Source of the DNA: Exiguobacterium chiriqhucha RW-2
GTDB taxonomy: Bacteria > Bacillota > Bacilli > Exiguobacteriales > Exiguobacteriaceae
Direction: 5' to 3'
NCBI RefSeq assembly: GCF_000416965.1
Contig: NZ_ATCL01000014.1
Span: forward strand, 372,001 to 436,000
Length of the DNA stretch: 64,000 bases
Position numbers and translations under genes: made by a program. Positions within the stretch are counted from its first letter, which is position 1. Each line of letters begins with the position of its first letter. The notes below the pieces were generated by a model. The model was given only the letters and a program-made list of their open reading frames with translations, searched no databases and was not told the DNA's origin. This document shows, one piece after another, positions 60,489-64,000 of this stretch.

Positions 60489-62977
60489 AGCAAGTGCACG
60501 TATTGAACCATACGCATTGGGATCGTGAATGGTACGAATCGTTTGAATCGTTTCGGTTCAAATTGACGGAAGGGCTACGGTATGTCGTCAATCGACTAGA
60601 GGCCGGTCAGTTCGAAAATTTCTTTCTCGATGGGCAAACGGTCGTCCTCGATGATTACAAAGAGATCGTTTCAGCTGAAGAATATGAAGTGTTGGTTCGA
60701 CTGATTCGAGAGGGCAAGATTGAAGTCGGACCGTGGTATCTCCTGGCGGATGAATTTTTAGTCGCAGGTGAAGCGCTCATCCAAAACTTGAAAATCGGAA
60801 CGAAGATGGCGCGTGAACTCGGTTCAAAACACGACATCGGGTATCTCCCGGATACGTTTGGCCATATCGGGCAAATGCCGCAACTGCTCGAACAGTTTGG
60901 AATTGACCATGCGATTTTATGGCGGGGAGCGGTATCCGACCACTTTGAGAACGAATGGTTGGCACCGAACGGTTCGAGCGTGAAGACGTTCGTGTTACCT
61001 CTATTCGAAGGGTATTATCAAACATTCTTGAAGCATCAATCGTTTAAAGAAGAGTTGGCTGACTATCTCGAACGGAACGACCCGTACGTGAAGAGCGGTC
61101 ACTACTTGGTCATGAACGGGGCGGACCATACGTTCACGGCACCTGACTTGAAAGATCGGCTCGATACAATCGACTTGCCGATTCGACAGTCCCTCATGTC
61201 TGACTATCTCGAAGCGGTCGCGGATTATACCCCGACCAAGACGATTCACGGCGAACAGCGTGATCCGTCAAAAATCTTCATTTTACCAGGAGTCCTGTCG
61301 ACTCGAACGTACTTGAAGCGTGACAATCAACTCGTCGAGGATGAGGCACTCAATACGCTTGGATTTTTAGATGCTTTTCTTGGAACCGAGTCACGAAATG
61401 ATGCGTTCCGAGAATATGTCTGGAAGCTGATTCTCCAAAATCAACCGCATGACAGCATTTGTGGATGTAGTATCGATGCTGTGCATGATGAGATGGAGAC
61501 ACGTACAGCGCGCGCATTGGCCGCAATGCGTCAATTTGAACAGACGCAGTTGGATTGGCACTATCCGGCTCCGTATCTGGACGAGACCTTTAACAATCAG
61601 CTCGTCGTCATTTCGACGGTACCGTATAAACGGATACTTCCGATTGAGACGATAATCCGCGTCCCGAAACGGATTGACGTCGGAGGAATCAACATTCGAC
61701 TGAACGGAGAGACGCTAAGTTTTGATCTCGTACGAAGAAAAGAGAAAGAATTATTCTTGCGTCATATTTTAGCTGAACCCCATTATGAAGAATATGTAGA
61801 GTATGACGTCGTCTTTACACTGCCAGTAGAAGGAGCGGGCTCGACTGTTTGTGAGATTGAACTCGTTGAACCGGCTAAAAAGCAGGATGACCCAACAAAC
61901 GATTGGATAGAGAACGAATTGGTTCGGCTTGAGATTGAAGATGACACGTTGACAATCGCCGATCGGGTTTCGGGCGAACGTCATACGGGACAACACGTTT
62001 TCTTATCGAGTTTGGATGCGGGAGACACGTACAACTATTCCCCACCTAAAACGGACAAGTTGACCAAATCTAGACTCGTCGGTACACGTATTGAAACAGG
62101 ACCGGTTCGTCAGACGCTTCATTTGGATTATGAGCTCACAGTTCCGACCGGCCTTGATCCGTCTCGTCTGACCGGGACTGACGAAACGGTGACTCTCTCA
62201 ATCCTGACAAAGGCCACGCTCTATCAAGGAGACCCGTTGATTCGTTTCGAGACAACTATCAATAACACGGCAAAAGATCACAAACTGCGTGTCGCCTTTA
62301 AAACGGGTACGTGTGATCGAACGATTGCGGATACGGCTTTTGATTGGAACGAACGGATGACGTTACGAGACAAGCAGTTCGATGCTAAACGGAATGAAGA
62401 ATCTGTCATGGCGCAAGCACCGACATATTCATTCGTACAGGCGAACGATTTTACCCTCATTCATCGTGGACTTCAAGAGTACGAGGTGAGTACGTATGAG
62501 GGCGAGGATGTGGTCGAATTGACGATGCTCCGAGCGGTCGGTTGGCTGTCACGTCGCGATTTACGGACACGTGGAAACGGGGCAGGCCCTGGATTTGAAG
62601 TACCAGGTGCGCAGTGCCTACGGACAGACACGTTTGAATACGCGCTTCTATTGAATCGACAAGAAGAGACGGAAACGCACATCACTTCATTCCGTCGCCG
62701 ACCAATCGTGCATCAAACACGTGCGACGAATGCACGCCAGTGGTTCTCATTAGAGGGAGCTGTATTTTCAAGTGTGACGGGTGTCGCGCCTAATGTGACC
62801 GATATTCGAGTGTTCAATCCGACCAACGAGAGCGTACCGGTACGTTTGATGTTCGAACAAGCGGTACAATTGGAACGAGTAACGTTGGCAGGAGAGGTCG
62901 CGGAACGGATCGACTCGGAATTTTGGATGTGTCCGAAAGAGTTGATGACGATTCGTGTGACGAGCGAAGAGAAATAG
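60485..62977 (+). CDS. GH38 alpha-mannosidase (MngB-like)
   Basis: The 830-residue cytoplasmic enzyme cleaves alpha-mannosides with retention. The zinc ligands are in NHTHWDREWY at the N-terminus and the nucleophile is Asp123 in YLPDTFGHIGQ; the NQPHDSICGCSIDAVHDEM block near residue 318 supplies further zinc and substrate residues. It is close in layout to E. coli MngB (2-O-alpha-mannosylglycerate hydrolase), but a broader alpha-mannosidase role, such as on N-glycan fragments, is equally possible given the ABC importer rather than a Mng-type PTS. No signal peptide. It is coupled to the FAD gene by ATGA. Confidence 0.9.
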   Translation: MKQVHVLNHTHWDREWYESFESFRFKLTEGLRYVVNRLEAGQFENFFLDGQTVVLDDYKEIVSAEEYEVLVRLIREGKIEVGPWYLLADEFLVAGEALIQNLKIGTKMARELGSKHDIGYLPDTFGHIGQMPQLLEQFGIDHAILWRGAVSDHFENEWLAPNGSSVKTFVLPLFEGYYQTFLKHQSFKEELADYLERNDPYVKSGHYLVMNGADHTFTAPDLKDRLDTIDLPIRQSLMSDYLEAVADYTPTKTIHGEQRDPSKIFILPGVLSTRTYLKRDNQLVEDEALNTLGFLDAFLGTESRNDAFREYVWKLILQNQPHDSICGCSIDAVHDEMETRTARALAAMRQFEQTQLDWHYPAPYLDETFNNQLVVISTVPYKRILPIETIIRVPKRIDVGGINIRLNGETLSFDLVRRKEKELFLRHILAEPHYEEYVEYDVVFTLPVEGAGSTVCEIELVEPAKKQDDPTNDWIENELVRLEIEDDTLTIADRVSGERHTGQHVFLSSLDAGDTYNYSPPKTDKLTKSRLVGTRIETGPVRQTLHLDYELTVPTGLDPSRLTGTDETVTLSILTKATLYQGDPLIRFETTINNTAKDHKLRVAFKTGTCDRTIADTAFDWNERMTLRDKQFDAKRNEESVMAQAPTYSFVQANDFTLIHRGLQEYEVSTYEGEDVVELTMLRAVGWLSRRDLRTRGNGAGPGFEVPGAQCLRTDTFEYALLLNRQEETETHITSFRRRPIVHQTRATNARQWFSLEGAVFSSVTGVAPNVTDIRVFNPTNESVPVRLMFEQAVQLERVTLAGEVAERIDSEFWMCPKELMTIRVTSEEK

Positions 62978-63000
62978 AATTTAGTGAAGAAGGTGAAAAG

Positions 63001-64000
63001 ATGAGAAAATTCGTAGCGCTCGACATTGGCGGGTCGTTCATCAAATACGGGGTACTGACGGAAGATGCCGTCTTTCTGGAAAAGCATGAGAGTGTGACCG
63101 AAGCAAGTCGGGGCGGGGCGCATATCATTGAAAAAGTGACTGCTTTCATTCGGGACTTGCAGACACGACACGATGTCCAAGGGATTTGTATTTCAACGGC
63201 TGGACAGGTTGATTCAAAAGAAGGCGTCGTCGTCTATGCTTCAAAGCTCATTCCGGATTATACGGGGACACGCCTAAAGGATGAACTCGAGTCGACGTTC
63301 AGTTTACCGGTCGAGGTGGAAAATGATGTGAACTGTGCCGGTCTCGCAGAGTCTTGGATTGGAAGCGGAAAAGGAGCCAAAAGCTTGTTCTGTCTGACGA
63401 TTGGAACAGGGATTGGTGGCAGCTATATCCTCGATAACAAACTTCATACCGGCTATAGCTTTAGCGGCGGAGAGATTGGCTATATTCCGATTGAAGGCTA
63501 TGCATTTGAAGAACTCGCCTCGACGCGTGTCTTGATTGAACGTGTCGAAGCCCGGACCGAGAAGACGGGATTGAACGGGAAAGACGTCTTCGAGATGGCG
63601 CACGCGGGCGAAAAAGTGGCGATTGAGGAAATCGACCGTCTTGTCTACTACTTGTCGAAAGGGATTGCGACCGTCACTTATATGATGAATCCTGAGAAAA
63701 TAATCATCGGTGGCGGAATCACTGCCCAAAAGGACTATCTCTATCCACGGATCATGAAGCAGCTTGCGGCTGATATCATTCCGGCTATCTTAGAGAAAAC
63801 GACTATCGAGATTGCCCGCAACTTGAACAATGCCGGAATGCTCGGCGCGCTTCGTCACTTCTTGTTGCAAGAGTCGATGCGACCGCTGCGGAGCATCACG
63901 ACCATCATCGAGTCAAATCATCATCGGTTCACGAAGCGAGAGCAGCTCGTCGCTGATTTCGTGATTCAAAATCTCGAGGCGGTACCGAATAAGACAATCA
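63001..64000 (+). CDS. ROK kinase fused to an RpiR-type HTH, 3' end outside window
   Basis: The frame is open to the window edge (333 codons). Residues 1-290 are a ROK domain: ALDIGGSFIKYGVL at the N-terminus, LTIGTGIGGSYILDNK near 132, the GGEIGYIPIEGY segment near 156 and IIIGGGITAQK near 235. The zinc Cys cluster of typical ROK kinases is missing. From about residue 298 the sequence changes to SITTIIESNHHRFTKREQLVADFVIQN, the N-terminal helix pattern of RpiR regulators, with LEAVPNKTI following. No stop separates the two parts. It follows the GH38 gene by 23 bases with GAAGGTG before the ATG. Likely a sugar-sensing regulator or kinase-regulator of this cluster. Confidence 0.8.
   Translation, partial: MRKFVALDIGGSFIKYGVLTEDAVFLEKHESVTEASRGGAHIIEKVTAFIRDLQTRHDVQGICISTAGQVDSKEGVVVYASKLIPDYTGTRLKDELESTFSLPVEVENDVNCAGLAESWIGSGKGAKSLFCLTIGTGIGGSYILDNKLHTGYSFSGGEIGYIPIEGYAFEELASTRVLIERVEARTEKTGLNGKDVFEMAHAGEKVAIEEIDRLVYYLSKGIATVTYMMNPEKIIIGGGITAQKDYLYPRIMKQLAADIIPAILEKTTIEIARNLNNAGMLGALRHFLLQESMRPLRSITTIIESNHHRFTKREQLVADFVIQNLEAVPNKTI

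Noticed and set aside
1-64000. CRISPR array, tRNA or rRNA genes, insertion sequences
   Set aside because: No regularly spaced repeats, cloverleaf-like tRNA sequences, rRNA motifs or transposase genes were seen; the only recombinase is the tyrosine type at 30909-31817.

Overview
The window reads as chromosomal DNA of a low-to-moderate-GC Gram-positive bacterium of the Bacillales. The signs are strong AGGAGG-type ribosome sites, CcpA-type cre boxes, SigB-like promoters, an Asp23/AmaP operon, LCP ligases, a BY-kinase/PHP-phosphatase polysaccharide cassette and a Gram-positive class II GalT. The gene content fits Exiguobacterium best. That genus call is inference from content, not from a database match.

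Layout. 1-9.3 kb is a patchwork: a truncated nuclease-like ORF, an RpiR/SIS regulator, an FMN glutamate-synthase-like protein, an MFS pump, the amaP-DUF2273-asp23 stress operon behind a SigB-like promoter, a flavodoxin-like reductase, a short-form 6-phosphogluconate dehydrogenase and small unknown genes. 9.7-16.7 kb is a cell-envelope block: two LCP paralogues flanking a YihY membrane protein, a degenerate GH13-like protein, galE and an SH3-like membrane protein. 16.9-30.7 kb is a surface-polysaccharide locus that becomes progressively AT-rich, with chain-length/kinase/phosphatase genes, a leader carrying a terminator-like hairpin, then nucleotide-sugar enzymes, glycosyltransferases, an acyltransferase, a Wzy-like polymerase and a MurJ/Wzx-like flippase. 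At its right edge (30.9-32.5 kb) lie a tyrosine recombinase and a sigma-like protein, read leftward. Immediately upstream of them is an unexplained element with perfect 16-bp inverted repeats.

32.7-46.4 kb is a galactoside island: a ROK/XylR-type repressor, then an operon with a cre box overlapping its promoter and a 25-bp XylR-like operator just downstream. The operon encodes a sugar ABC importer, GH42 beta-galactosidase, GH36 alpha-galactosidase and the Leloir enzymes galK-galE-galT-galM. 46.5-53.2 kb is a mannose block: PRD regulator, fructose/mannose-type PTS EIIBC and EIIA, mannose-6-phosphate isomerase, ROK fructokinase and a carbohydrate esterase. 53.4-64.0 kb is a mannoside/glycan block: secreted GHL10-type hydrolase, ABC importer, FAD-dependent oxidoreductase, GH38 alpha-mannosidase and a ROK kinase that continues in frame into an RpiR-type DNA-binding domain at the window edge.

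The most notable observations are the inverted-repeat element beside the recombinase and sigma-like pair, the ROK-RpiR fusion together with a palindrome shared by two promoters of its cluster, the XylR-like operator in the galactoside promoter, and the degenerate GH13 protein. All coordinates and motifs were read by eye from the sequence; no similarity search was run.
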